Positions 25,429 through 34,190 of a DNA stretch of 64,000 nt are shown here, in pieces (positions within the stretch are counted from its first letter, which is position 1; every line of letters begins with the position of its first letter). The notes under the pieces were generated by a model. It did no database searches, was not told the origin of the DNA, and saw nothing but the letters and a program-made list of their open reading frames with translations. The position numbers and the translations under genes were made by a program. The stretch is taken from the NCBI GenBank assembly GCA_946536225.1, contig CAMNEE010000001.1, positions 124,001 through 188,000 on the forward strand, in the 5' to 3' direction. This DNA comes from UBA6985 sp946536225 (lineage in GTDB: Bacteria; Bacillota_I; Bacilli_A; RF39; UBA660).

Positions 25429-27177
25429 ATGAAAAACTTAAAAATACTTATTATATTGCTTGCTTTATTCGTTATTTTGCCTGTTTCTGTTTTTGCGGAT
25501 GAGGTTGAAATAACAGGGGATAGTGTTGGAATTAGAAAAACACCTAAAGTAGAATCTGGTAATTTAATTGTTAGAGTTAATAGTGGTGTTAAATATAGAT
25601 TATTATCTGGAGAAAAATATCAAGATTTATCAACTACAAGTAATAACTGCTCTAGTAACTGGTATAAGATTGATTATCAAGGCATGGAATCTTATGTTTG
25701 TAGTGAATATACTAGAGTTATTAAAAGTGAGGTTGTTAATATAGATACTTCTTCATGCCAAGCTGAGTTAACTAGTAAGGGATTCCCAAAAGAATATGTT
25801 GATAAGTTATGTGTTTTGAAAGCTAAATATCCAAATTGGGTATTCACTCCAGTTCAAACTGGATTAGATTTTGATACTGCAGTTAATAGTGAAAGTGCTT
25901 GTGGTAAAAATACTATTTCTACATCTATTCAAGAATATAAGGATTTATCTTGTTCTGGTAATTATGATAGTGGATATGTAAGTGCTAGTCAAAAAGCTGT
26001 TGCATATTATTTAAATCCAATTAACTTCTTAGATGATGTTCATATATTTATGTTTGAATCAGGTTATGTAAATAATAATGTTCCTGATAGTGTTTATTCT
26101 GCTGTAACACCTAAAATACTTGGATCATTCATGACAACTAATTTACCATCTTTAACTACTGCTTTAAATCTTGCTAGTAGAGAAAAGAATGTTTCTCAAA
26201 TAATGCTTTCTGCAAGAATTAAACAAGAAATAGGTGCTGGTAAAGCAACTACTGGTGCTTATGCCGGTGGTCTTTTATCTTGTATATGTGGACAATATAC
26301 TACAAGATGGGGAACAACTTTAAATGGTGAATCAATGGATAACTATTATAATTTCTTTAATGTCGGTGTTTATGATGGTTCAAATGGAGATGCACCTTAT
26401 AGAGCTGTAAGATATGCTAAGCTTAATAATTGGGGTGGAACTGGGGACCAAACAACTGATCTTAAACTTGCTATAGGTGGAGGAGCAGAATTCTTGAAAA
26501 GTGGTTATCTAGAGGCCGGACAACAAACTATGTATTTCCAAAAGTTTAATGTTCATCCTGTTAAATCAAATAATTTATATATTCATCAATATATGTCTAA
26601 TATACAAGCTCCTGTAAGTGAAGCTGAAATAGTACATGGTGCTTATTATGGAGTTAATGCATTAAGTAATACATTTGAATTTTTAATACCTGTTTATAAC
26701 AACATTGGTGCAACTATTATTAATACTGATAATGGTGCATCAGGTGATGCTGAAGAGAATAAACCAAGTGGTATTGATGTTATGAACATCGTTCGTCAAA
26801 ACTATAAGTTAAGTGATAATGTTATAACTGGTGTTGAAGTTGGTTCTACTTTAGATGACTTTAAAAATAAGATTGCATCTTTAGGTGGAAGTGTAGTAGG
26901 GAATCCATCTGGATTAATTAGAACAGGTTTAAAAGTAACAGTTTCAAATGGTACAGTACAAAAAGAATTTGTATTTGTTGTTAAAGGAGATACATCAGGA
27001 GATGGACAAATAAATGCCCTTGATTTATTACAAGTTCAAAAGAAAATATTAAATCAATATAATATGAATGCTGAAGGTTCTAATGCAGGAGATACATCAG
27101 GAGATGGACAAATAAATGCCCTTGATTTATTACAAATTCAAAAGAGTATACTTGGACAATATAAAATTGTTCAATAG
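25429..27177 (+). CDS. secreted glucosaminidase with SH3 and dockerin domains
   Basis: A 582-residue exported protein. Signal peptide 1-23 (ends VFA-D). SH3b-like wall-binding region about 24-105. Glucosaminidase (endo-beta-N-acetylglucosaminidase) domain about 115-410, with the probable catalytic Glu 267 in MLSARIKQEIGAGKA. Linker domain about 445-518. Duplicated type I dockerin 520-582: two copies of GDTSGDGQINALDLLQ, each with Asp at 1, 5 and 12 of the calcium loop. It would cut glycan strands of peptidoglycan and be held by a cohesin. The next gene, 9 bp downstream, encodes a cohesin-like protein, strongly suggesting a matched pair. Confidence 0.9.
   Translation: MKNLKILIILLALFVILPVSVFADEVEITGDSVGIRKTPKVESGNLIVRVNSGVKYRLLSGEKYQDLSTTSNNCSSNWYKIDYQGMESYVCSEYTRVIKSEVVNIDTSSCQAELTSKGFPKEYVDKLCVLKAKYPNWVFTPVQTGLDFDTAVNSESACGKNTISTSIQEYKDLSCSGNYDSGYVSASQKAVAYYLNPINFLDDVHIFMFESGYVNNNVPDSVYSAVTPKILGSFMTTNLPSLTTALNLASREKNVSQIMLSARIKQEIGAGKATTGAYAGGLLSCICGQYTTRWGTTLNGESMDNYYNFFNVGVYDGSNGDAPYRAVRYAKLNNWGGTGDQTTDLKLAIGGGAEFLKSGYLEAGQQTMYFQKFNVHPVKSNNLYIHQYMSNIQAPVSEAEIVHGAYYGVNALSNTFEFLIPVYNNIGATIINTDNGASGDAEENKPSGIDVMNIVRQNYKLSDNVITGVEVGSTLDDFKNKIASLGGSVVGNPSGLIRTGLKVTVSNGTVQKEFVFVVKGDTSGDGQINALDLLQVQKKILNQYNMNAEGSNAGDTSGDGQINALDLLQIQKSILGQYKIVQ
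26986..27033 (+). repeat. dockerin repeat, copy 1 (48 bp, perfect)
   Basis: This segment is identical, base for base, to 27088-27135. It codes for the first calcium-loop helix unit of the dockerin. Confidence 0.95.
27088..27135 (+). repeat. dockerin repeat, copy 2 (48 bp, perfect)
   Basis: Second identical copy, 102 bp downstream of the first. After one mismatch (GTT to ATT) the identity continues for about eight more bases. Confidence 0.95.
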
Positions 27178-27186
27178 GAGGTAAAT

Positions 27187-28794
27187 ATGAAGAAAAAAAT
27201 TAATTTGTTTGTTGTTGGATTATTCTTACTTTTAATGCCTACAGCAGTTTTTGCATCAAATGCAAGAATTGATGTAAACTCATCAAGTACTGCAATATTA
27301 GGAAATAATATAACTGTAACTGTTAAGTTATCTAGTAGTAGTTCTATTGGTAGTTGGCAAGTTGATTTAGGATATGATAAGAACATGTTAAAACTTGTTT
27401 CAAGTGGAGCAGAAGGTGGAGGCTCTTATATGGCTAATACTGTTGCAAATGGAACAAAGAGTAAAACTTATACATTTACTTTTAAAACTTTAACAAAAGG
27501 AACTACAACTATAAGTGCTAGATCATTTTTATTATATGACTATGACACAATGCAAACGATGAATACTTCAACTAGTAGTGCAACTGTTAATATTAAAACT
27601 AAAGAAGAAATAGAAGCAAGTTACTCTGATAATGCTAATTTAAAGAGTATTGAAGTAGTAAACTATTCTCTTAATCCTGGATTTGATAAAAATACTAAAG
27701 AATATAATGTAGAAGTTGAAAATGATGTAACTAGTATTACTATAAATGCTTCTAAAGAAGACTCAAAAGCTAGTGTAAAAGGAACAGGTACTTTTGAATT
27801 AGTAGAAGGAAATAACAAATATGAAATAGTTGTAACTGCTCAAAAAGGAAACACTAATACATATGTAGTTAATGTTTATAGAAAAGAATTAGATCCTATT
27901 AAAGTTAAATTTAATAATAAAGATTATAGTGTTGTAAGAAAGATAGATGAGTTAAAAGAACTTGATGGATTTAATCCTATTACAATTAACTATGAAGGTA
28001 CTGATGTACCTGCTTTAGAAAGTGAAGTTACTAAGATTAAGTTATTAGGACTTAAAGATAATAGTGGTAGTATTATCATGGTTATATATGATAATAATAA
28101 GTTAGTTAAAGAATATATTGAATTAAGTGGTGTTTTAGTTAAAGTAATTCCGGAAGATTTAAAAGAATCTGAGGAATTTAAAAACTATATTAAGAATAAA
28201 GTTAAAATAAACGGTTATGAAATAGAAGGTTATTTATTAAATAATAATAGTAAAGAAATAATCTTCTATGGTCTTGATAGTCTAACTGGTAAGAAAAACT
28301 ACTATAGATATAATAAGGATGATGAGTCTATTCAATTATATAATAATGAATTAGAATTAAATCTAAATGAAAAACTAAAGAATTATAAATATGTTATTTA
28401 TGGTTTAATTGGTTTATGTGCTTTATTACTTTTAATTGCTATATTTAAAAGACCAACAATGTCTGATGAAGAAAAGAAGAGAAGAAATAATTCACAAAAA
28501 CGAACATTAGAAGAAAATGAAGAAATGTTTGAAGACGATGAAGAAGATTCAGCTGATGCTTATGTAGAAGAAATGCCTCTTCCACCTAAAGATGATGAAG
28601 GAGAGGAAGAGGAACCTTTAGAAGAAGGTACTAAAGCAGAAAGAATAGTAACTGTTGAAGAAGAAATAGATGAAGAAATTGAAGAAGAAGCACCTAAAAG
28701 CAAAAAAGAATTAAAGAAAGAAAAAGCAGAAGCTAAGAAAAAGAAAAAAGAAGAAAAGAAAAAAGAAAAAGACGCCGAAAAGTTTGATTGGTAA
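27187..28794 (+). CDS. membrane-anchored cohesin protein
   Basis: A 535-residue type I membrane protein. Signal peptide 1-23 (VFA-S). Cohesin-like beta-sandwich about 25-137: NARIDVNSSSTAILGNNITV, SWQVDLGYDKNMLKLVSS, TYTFTFKTL. A cadherin-like beta-domain about 147-232 (NLKSIEVVNYSLNPGFDKNT). A further domain. Membrane helix about 397-416. Acidic then lysine-rich cytoplasmic tail (417-535). The cohesin would bind the dockerin of the glucosaminidase encoded 9 bp upstream, tethering it at the cell surface. The long charged inner tail suggests an intracellular partner. SD taggagg overlaps the upstream stop. Confidence 0.85.
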   Translation: MKKKINLFVVGLFLLLMPTAVFASNARIDVNSSSTAILGNNITVTVKLSSSSSIGSWQVDLGYDKNMLKLVSSGAEGGGSYMANTVANGTKSKTYTFTFKTLTKGTTTISARSFLLYDYDTMQTMNTSTSSATVNIKTKEEIEASYSDNANLKSIEVVNYSLNPGFDKNTKEYNVEVENDVTSITINASKEDSKASVKGTGTFELVEGNNKYEIVVTAQKGNTNTYVVNVYRKELDPIKVKFNNKDYSVVRKIDELKELDGFNPITINYEGTDVPALESEVTKIKLLGLKDNSGSIIMVIYDNNKLVKEYIELSGVLVKVIPEDLKESEEFKNYIKNKVKINGYEIEGYLLNNNSKEIIFYGLDSLTGKKNYYRYNKDDESIQLYNNELELNLNEKLKNYKYVIYGLIGLCALLLLIAIFKRPTMSDEEKKRRNNSQKRTLEENEEMFEDDEEDSADAYVEEMPLPPKDDEGEEEEPLEEGTKAERIVTVEEEIDEEIEEEAPKSKKELKKEKAEAKKKKKEEKKKEKDAEKFDW

Positions 28795-28799
28795 AAAAA

Positions 28800-28831
28800 A
28801 TAAGAATATCCATTTGGATATTCTTTTATTG
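28800..28831. terminator. bidirectional terminator
   Basis: AAGAATATCC/GGATATTCTT with loop ATTT, A-run before and T-run after, between convergent genes. Confidence 0.86.
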
Positions 28832-29446
28832 TGGATTAATACTTATTGTGCATTTATTTGTATCATGTAATGTGTAACCATCTTCACATTTGTATTCTTT
28901 CTTATGAAGTGGGATACAACGATATTTATCTGGTGAACCTAGTGTTATTATTTTCATTATTGTGTAATTATCTGGACAAGTTAAGTCTGTTGTTTCATAA
29001 CCTTCCGATAGGTTTATACAATACTCATCTTGAGGTATATCTTCGCCACCAACATCTGCCATATTGGGTGGACATGTTTTTACTGCATCAATAGTTTTAG
29101 TACATTTATTATTTTCTAATGTGAATTCATTGGGGCAACTTGGCTTCTTTGCTGTAGTTGTAGTTTCTTTAGTAGTTTGTCTTTTTGTTGTAGTTGTTGT
29201 TTTAATTGTAGTAGTAGTTGTAGTTTTAGTAGTAACAGTAGTATTTGTTCTTGTATTAGAATCAATAACTATAGTTGTATTAGTTGTTGAACTACTAATT
29301 TCTTTACTAGTTTTTCTTAAAGTAGTAGTTGTTTTATTATTCGAATCTATTGTAGTCTTATTATTTATTTTATTAATAAAGAAAATGCTTATAATTAATA
29401 ATAATAACAATATAATAATTATTAAACATATATTTTTCTTATTCAT
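28826..29446 (-). CDS. Thr-rich stalk protein with Cys-rich C-terminal domain
   Basis: A 206-residue protein. A short basic start and one membrane helix (about 6-24) are followed by a Thr/Ser/Lys stalk (about 30-105, including runs of Thr), then a Cys-rich domain with eight Cys in a C-P-x-x-[FY]-T-L-x-x-N-x-C pattern (CPNEFTLENNKCTKTI; CEDGYTLHDTNKCTI). The stalk probably spans the wall and displays the disulfide domain. It has its own minus-strand promoter. No known family recognised. Confidence 0.75.
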   Translation of the reverse strand: MNKKNICLIIIILLLLLIISIFFINKINNKTTIDSNNKTTTTLRKTSKEISSSTTNTTIVIDSNTRTNTTVTTKTTTTTTIKTTTTTKRQTTKETTTTAKKPSCPNEFTLENNKCTKTIDAVKTCPPNMADVGGEDIPQDEYCINLSEGYETTDLTCPDNYTIMKIITLGSPDKYRCIPLHKKEYKCEDGYTLHDTNKCTISINPQ

Positions 29447-29465
29447 GTTGTCACATCCTGGAGAT

Positions 29466-29474
29466 ATTATATCA
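29466..29474 (-). promoter_or_regulatory. extended -10 promoter of the Thr-rich gene
   Basis: Minus-strand TGATATAAT, then agga and the ATG at 29446. Confidence 0.58.
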
Positions 29475-29521
29475 TGGTTAAGTATTTAAGATAAGTTTAT
29501 TATGTGTAGATAATAAAAGTT

Positions 29522-29530
29522 TGATATAAT
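29522..29530 (+). promoter_or_regulatory. extended -10 promoter of polA
   Basis: TGATATAAT 22 bp before the polA ATG (29552), back to back with the divergent promoter at 29466. Confidence 0.62.
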
Positions 29531-29551
29531 TAGATATGGATGGTGAAGTAC

Positions 29552-32107
29552 ATGAAAAAGATAGTATTAGTAGATGGTAATAATCTAATGTTTAGAGCAT
29601 ATTTTGCTACTGCTTACTCAGGTAATTTAATGAAAAATAGTAAGGGACTTCCAACAAATGCATTATATGGATTTGTTAATATGATTAATAAAATTATACA
29701 AGAAGAAAATCCTGAATACTTTGCAGTTGCATTTGATATTGGTAAAACATTTAGACATGAAGAATATGGAGACTATAAAGCAGGAAGAGCAAAGACTCCA
29801 GATGAATTAAAGACTCAATTATCATATGCTCCTACATTGTTAGAAAAAATGGGTATTAGACATTTAGAACTAGAAGGTTATGAAGCTGATGATATTATTG
29901 GTACTTTATCAAGAATGGCAAATGAAGATCCTGAATGGGATGCACTTTTAGTAACAAGTGATCATGATTATTTACAATTGATAACTGATGTTGTAAATGT
30001 TAAACTTTTACAAACAAAAGGATTTATTAAATATAACCCTAAGAACTTCTTCGAGGATTATGGCATTATTCCTCCAAGAGTAGTTGATTTGAAAGCTATT
30101 ATGGGAGATGCAAGTGATAATATTCCTGGTGTAAAAGGAATAGGTGAAAAGGGTGCTTTAAAACTACTTCAAGAGTATGATACTTTAGATGGTATATATG
30201 AACATATTGATGAAATAAAAGGTGCAACTCATGAAAAGCTTGTTAATGATAAGGAAAATGCATATTTTTCATATAAACTTGCAACTATTGATAAGAATGC
30301 TCCAATTAAAGTTAAGTTTGATGATTTAAAATATAGTGGTCCAACTGATGAATTAAATGACTTTTATCGTGAATTAGAGTTTTATTCATTAGTAAATAAA
30401 ACTATTACACCTAAAAAAGAAGTTAAAAAACAAGAAATTAAAGAATTAAAATCTATAGATGAATTAGATAAGAAGAATAATATTTCATATTATATTGAAT
30501 GTGATAATGAAAACTATCATGATGCAAATATATTTGGAATGGGGCTTTATGATGGTGTTAATTTATTCTATGTAGAAAAAGATAAGATTAAAGAAGTAAT
30601 GGATGAAATAAAATCTAGAAATCTTTTAACATTTGGAATAAAGAAAAATATTTGTTTACTTAAAGATTTAAACTTGAGCACATTCTATGACTTAAATATA
30701 GCTTCATACCTTTTAAATGAAGTATCTAAAGATGACATTGGTGTTTTAATGAATAATGCTGGTATAGAAGTTCCTTTATATCATGAATTAATTAAGAACA
30801 AATTAAGTGATAAAGAAATCAGTCCTTTAAAAGCTAAGTTTATATATGATACATATGAAGACTATATAAAGAGAATTAAAAAAGAAGAATTAGAAAGTGT
30901 TCTTAATGACATAGAACTTCCTTTAACAAAGGTACTTGCCAAGATGGAGTTAAATGGTATTATATGTGATCCTTCTATTTTAAATAAAATGAAAGATGAA
31001 CTTGATACTCAAGTAAATGACTTAGTAAAAGATATATATAGTATGGCTGGTGAAGAATTTAATATTAGTAGTCCTAAACAATTAGGTGATATTTTATTTG
31101 ATAAACTTGGACTTCCTCATGGTAAGAAGACTAAAACTGGTGCTTATCAAACGGGAGAAGAAGTATTGGAGAAGATTAAAGATGAAAATCCAATTATTGA
31201 AAAAATACTTGAATATAGAAAGTTAACTAAGTTATCTAGTACTTACTTAGAAGGACTTCAAAAGTTTATCAGAAGTGATGGTAAAATACATACAATTTAC
31301 CAACAAACATTAACTAGAACAGGAAGACTTTCATCAACTGATCCTAATTTACAAAATATACCTGCAAGAGATAATTTAGGAAAAATGATTAGAAAAGCAT
31401 TTTTACCTGAATATACTGAATTTTTATCTTGTGATTATTCTCAAATAGAATTAAGAGTACTTGCTCATATGTCAGAATGTAAAGCTTTAATAGATTCATT
31501 TAAAAGAGATGAAGATATTCATACAAGAGTAGCATCAGATATATATGGTATTCCTTTTGAGGAAGTTGATAAGAATCAAAGAAGAGTAGCTAAGAGTGTT
31601 ATATTTGGTATTGTATATGGTATATCGGGATTTGGTTTAGGTGAGAATATTGGTATTTCTCCTAAACAAGCAAAAGAGTTTATTGAAAAATACTATGAAC
31701 TATATCCTGGTGTAAGAGAATACATTGAATCTAATGTTGAAAAGTGTAAGAAAACAGGAGAAGTTAGAACCATGTTTAATAGAAAAAGAGTTATAGATGA
31801 AATCCATAATTCTAACTATATGATTAGACAAAGTGGTGAAAGAATGGCTATGAATACCCCAATTCAAGGAACTGCTGCTGATATTTTAAAACTTGCAATG
31901 ATTAAAATAGATAAAGAGTTTGAAAAGAAGAATATAAAAACACGTATGTTACTTCAAATACATGATGAATTAGTTTTTGATATTTATAAAGGTGAAGAGG
32001 AAGAAGTAATAGGTATTGTTAAAGATATTATGCAAAATATTGTTAAATTAAGCGTACCTTTAAAAGTATCCACTGATCTTGGTAAAGATTTATATGAAAC
32101 AAAATAA
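29552..32107 (+). CDS. polA: DNA polymerase I
   Basis: An 851-residue family A polymerase. N-terminal 5'-3' exonuclease (VDGNNLMFRAYFA, DYKAGRAKTPDEL, LEGYEADDIIGTL, GDASDNIPGVKGIGEKGA). A middle region where a 3'-5' exonuclease would be is degenerate (YYIECDNENYHDAN lacks the DxE metal site). Polymerase domain with TGRLSSTDPNLQNIPAR, CDYSQIELRVLAHMS, RRVAKSVIFGIVYG and IHDELVFD. It fills gaps and removes RNA primers but should not proofread, as in Bacillus. ATG 29552 is chosen for SD ggtga; upstream ATGs at 29536 and 29540 sit before the SD. Confidence 0.95.
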   Translation: MKKIVLVDGNNLMFRAYFATAYSGNLMKNSKGLPTNALYGFVNMINKIIQEENPEYFAVAFDIGKTFRHEEYGDYKAGRAKTPDELKTQLSYAPTLLEKMGIRHLELEGYEADDIIGTLSRMANEDPEWDALLVTSDHDYLQLITDVVNVKLLQTKGFIKYNPKNFFEDYGIIPPRVVDLKAIMGDASDNIPGVKGIGEKGALKLLQEYDTLDGIYEHIDEIKGATHEKLVNDKENAYFSYKLATIDKNAPIKVKFDDLKYSGPTDELNDFYRELEFYSLVNKTITPKKEVKKQEIKELKSIDELDKKNNISYYIECDNENYHDANIFGMGLYDGVNLFYVEKDKIKEVMDEIKSRNLLTFGIKKNICLLKDLNLSTFYDLNIASYLLNEVSKDDIGVLMNNAGIEVPLYHELIKNKLSDKEISPLKAKFIYDTYEDYIKRIKKEELESVLNDIELPLTKVLAKMELNGIICDPSILNKMKDELDTQVNDLVKDIYSMAGEEFNISSPKQLGDILFDKLGLPHGKKTKTGAYQTGEEVLEKIKDENPIIEKILEYRKLTKLSSTYLEGLQKFIRSDGKIHTIYQQTLTRTGRLSSTDPNLQNIPARDNLGKMIRKAFLPEYTEFLSCDYSQIELRVLAHMSECKALIDSFKRDEDIHTRVASDIYGIPFEEVDKNQRRVAKSVIFGIVYGISGFGLGENIGISPKQAKEFIEKYYELYPGVREYIESNVEKCKKTGEVRTMFNRKRVIDEIHNSNYMIRQSGERMAMNTPIQGTAADILKLAMIKIDKEFEKKNIKTRMLLQIHDELVFDIYKGEEEEVIGIVKDIMQNIVKLSVPLKVSTDLGKDLYETK

Positions 32108-32133
32108 ATGGAGATTATTCCATTTATTTTTTA
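32103..32133 (+). terminator. intrinsic terminator
   Basis: AAATAAATGG/CCATTTATTT with an 8-base loop and Ts, at the polA stop. Confidence 0.85.
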
Positions 32134-32137
32134 TTTG

Positions 32138-32146
32138 TGTTATTAT
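32138..32146 (+). promoter_or_regulatory. extended -10 promoter
   Basis: TGTTATTAT 4 bases after the polA terminator, upstream of 32173. Confidence 0.58.
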
Positions 32147-32172
32147 TTATTATAAGAATAGGAGAATAAAAT

Positions 32173-33228
32173 ATGAATGAAAATCAAGAAAACAATTTAA
32201 ATAGTGTTAATACAGAAGTGACTAATACTAATCCTGTTGAACAACCAACAGTTGCAACACCTGAAGTAGTAGAACCAGTTCAACCAATGGCAAGTGAGCC
32301 AGTTCAACCAGTTCCTCCAGTTGTAGAGACTCCAGTTGCACCAGTTGAACCTGTAGAAACACCAACACCTGCTGAAGTAGTACAAACTGTAACTCCAGTT
32401 GAACCAGCTGTTAATCCAGCTCCATCTGCAGCTGTTACACCTAATAAAAAGAAATCTAACGTAATTGTTGTTATTTTATTAGTAATTGTGTTACTTGGAG
32501 TATGTGGATACGGAGTATATACTTATACTGATTTACTTAAACCTAAAGATAAAACAAATGAAAATAAGACAACGACAACTACTACAACTACAACAGCTGT
32601 AGTAAATAAACTTGCTTTTACTAGCGTAGATGAATATGTTGCTGCTGCTAAAGTAAATGATGATGAAAAGAGTTTAATTGTTGATACTGCTAATGTATTA
32701 ACTGTATTGGATTTTGATATGGATAACAAATGTGCAGCAACAGGAGATGCAGTATCATTTGAAATAGGTGGTAATAAAGTAGAATATACTTGTAAAGCAG
32801 AATATGATGAAGCAATATGTGATAATTATTGGTCTACAACTATTAAAGTAAATGATAAATTTATTAAAGAATATCAAAGTTGTACAGAATGCTCTTACAA
32901 TAAAACTTTTACAAATAAAAATGTATATGTTGATATGTTTGAAGAAGAATGTGTTCTTTCAGCATTACATAATCATATAAAATTATATGATCAAAATGGA
33001 ACTGCAGCAGGAGAAACAGATTATTCAATTTCTTTTTCTACAAAAGAAGATTTTTCTGATCAAATCATGATTAAACCAGTTGTTAAAGATAAAAAATTAT
33101 ATTTCTTACATTGTGAAGAAACACAAGGAATTAATGGTACATGTACATTAAAATATATCGATTTAGATGCTTCTAATCCAACAATAGTTGATAGTGGTAT
33201 TTCTACTTCTTGTACAATTGATGAATAG
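32173..33228 (+). CDS. membrane protein with Pro-rich cytoplasmic arm and extracellular domain
   Basis: A 351-residue protein with the same plan as the one at 23329. An N-terminal P/V/E/T-rich arm (about 15-93, VEPVQP and PVEPVE units) is followed by NKKKSNVIVVILLVIVLLGVCG as a single helix (about 97-118), a poly-Thr linker (about 134-143) and an ectodomain of about 200 residues with nine Cys (for example CTECSYNKT, HCEETQGINGTC). The arm should be inside and the Cys-rich domain outside. Function unknown. Confidence 0.75.
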   Translation: MNENQENNLNSVNTEVTNTNPVEQPTVATPEVVEPVQPMASEPVQPVPPVVETPVAPVEPVETPTPAEVVQTVTPVEPAVNPAPSAAVTPNKKKSNVIVVILLVIVLLGVCGYGVYTYTDLLKPKDKTNENKTTTTTTTTTAVVNKLAFTSVDEYVAAAKVNDDEKSLIVDTANVLTVLDFDMDNKCAATGDAVSFEIGGNKVEYTCKAEYDEAICDNYWSTTIKVNDKFIKEYQSCTECSYNKTFTNKNVYVDMFEEECVLSALHNHIKLYDQNGTAAGETDYSISFSTKEDFSDQIMIKPVVKDKKLYFLHCEETQGINGTCTLKYIDLDASNPTIVDSGISTSCTIDE

Positions 33229-33251
33229 TTTAAAAAGTATTTGATTAAGAC

Positions 33252-33280
33252 AAAAAAGTTCTAGAAATAGAACTTTTTTA
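33252..33280 (+). terminator. intrinsic terminator
   Basis: 12-bp perfect stem AAAAAAGTTCTA/TAGAACTTTTTT closed by a GAAA tetraloop. Confidence 0.9.
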
Positions 33281-33283
33281 TAT

Positions 33284-33292
33284 GTGATATAA
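33284..33292 (+). promoter_or_regulatory. extended -10 promoter
   Basis: TGATATAAT right after the terminator, for the gene at 33319. Confidence 0.62.
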
Positions 33293-33318
33293 TATTTGTA
33301 AAATGATAGGGTGAGGTT

Positions 33319-34116
33319 ATGGACAATATTACAAAGGCAAGATTAAAAGAAATAATAAATGATAATAATGTTAAATGTGATAAGACATATTTTCATGATA
33401 TTATTGATACTTATAATAAAGATAGCCTAATAGATGGTAGAATAAAATTAGTTGAAAGTGACGAGTATGATCGTTTATGTGTTAATGTAGAATCTTATGA
33501 GTTATTTGCTAATTTTCCAGCTTATGAAGAAAGTACATATAAGTTTGCTATTAGTACTCCTTTTGAAGGACTTTCTTTTGAAGAATTATATAATTTTTTT
33601 TATACTTTTTTTATATTTCATGAAGTTGAACATGTTAAACAAGCTATATATGGTAATGAGAAAAAGCATGAATATGAAGTAATAAATGATTTATATGAAT
33701 TATTAAATGCCTATGTTAATAATGCTAATAATCGTCAAATAAAAAGATATTATAAAAATGGATGTAATTATTCTTTTGAACGTAATGCTAACATGGAAGC
33801 ATCTTTACATGTTTATGATTTATTTGATAGTTCTAATTTAAAAAATGCGGCTAAAGTAAATTATTTTATTGAAGCAGGTAATGGTTATAATGTTAGATTT
33901 GGTAGAATTATATGTCCTGTTGAATATACACTTAGACAATTTGGATGTCGATTAAAGTTAGATGAAAACGAAGAAATTCCTTTTGAACTTGCTTATAATC
34001 ATGGATTATTTGTAGATCCAAATACATTAGTAAGTATTTTAAAAGAATATTTAATGTGCGAGAAACTTGAAGAAATTGATTTTGATAGCTATAAGAAAAG
34101 AATAAGAACATTATAA
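33319..34116 (+). CDS. putative zincin-type metalloprotein
   Basis: A 265-residue soluble protein with no signal peptide. A zinc motif HEVEH (residues 101-105, in IFHEVEHVKQ) sits on a predicted helix. About 50 residues later, FERNANMEAS offers Glu 154 or Glu 160 as a third ligand. The spacing and the R-N-A-x-x-E-A pattern resemble the third-ligand helix of some gluzincin-like families, but no named family is recognised. It could be an intracellular protease or a dead zincin. SD gggtgagg. Its own promoter precedes it. Confidence 0.65.
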   Translation: MDNITKARLKEIINDNNVKCDKTYFHDIIDTYNKDSLIDGRIKLVESDEYDRLCVNVESYELFANFPAYEESTYKFAISTPFEGLSFEELYNFFYTFFIFHEVEHVKQAIYGNEKKHEYEVINDLYELLNAYVNNANNRQIKRYYKNGCNYSFERNANMEASLHVYDLFDSSNLKNAAKVNYFIEAGNGYNVRFGRIICPVEYTLRQFGCRLKLDENEEIPFELAYNHGLFVDPNTLVSILKEYLMCEKLEEIDFDSYKKRIRTL

Positions 34117-34190
34117 TTATTGTAAATAATTATAAAAATGCTTTATTTTTTTTCATTATTATGAAATTATGAAAGTAGAAAGGATGTGTA

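Noticed and set aside
29064..29489. Plus-strand ORF of valine- and leucine-rich protein
   Set aside because: It is the antisense shadow of the Thr-rich coding region at 28826-29446; the composition comes from the reverse complement of Thr codons.
32523..32729. Minus-strand ORF over poly-Thr coding
   Set aside because: Antisense of a repeat-rich region, no start signal, valine-run composition.
34113..34150. Terminator after the zincin-like gene
   Set aside because: ATAATTATT/AATAATTAT is an inverted repeat but purely AT, and the T-run is separated from it by about 9 bases, so it is not convincing.
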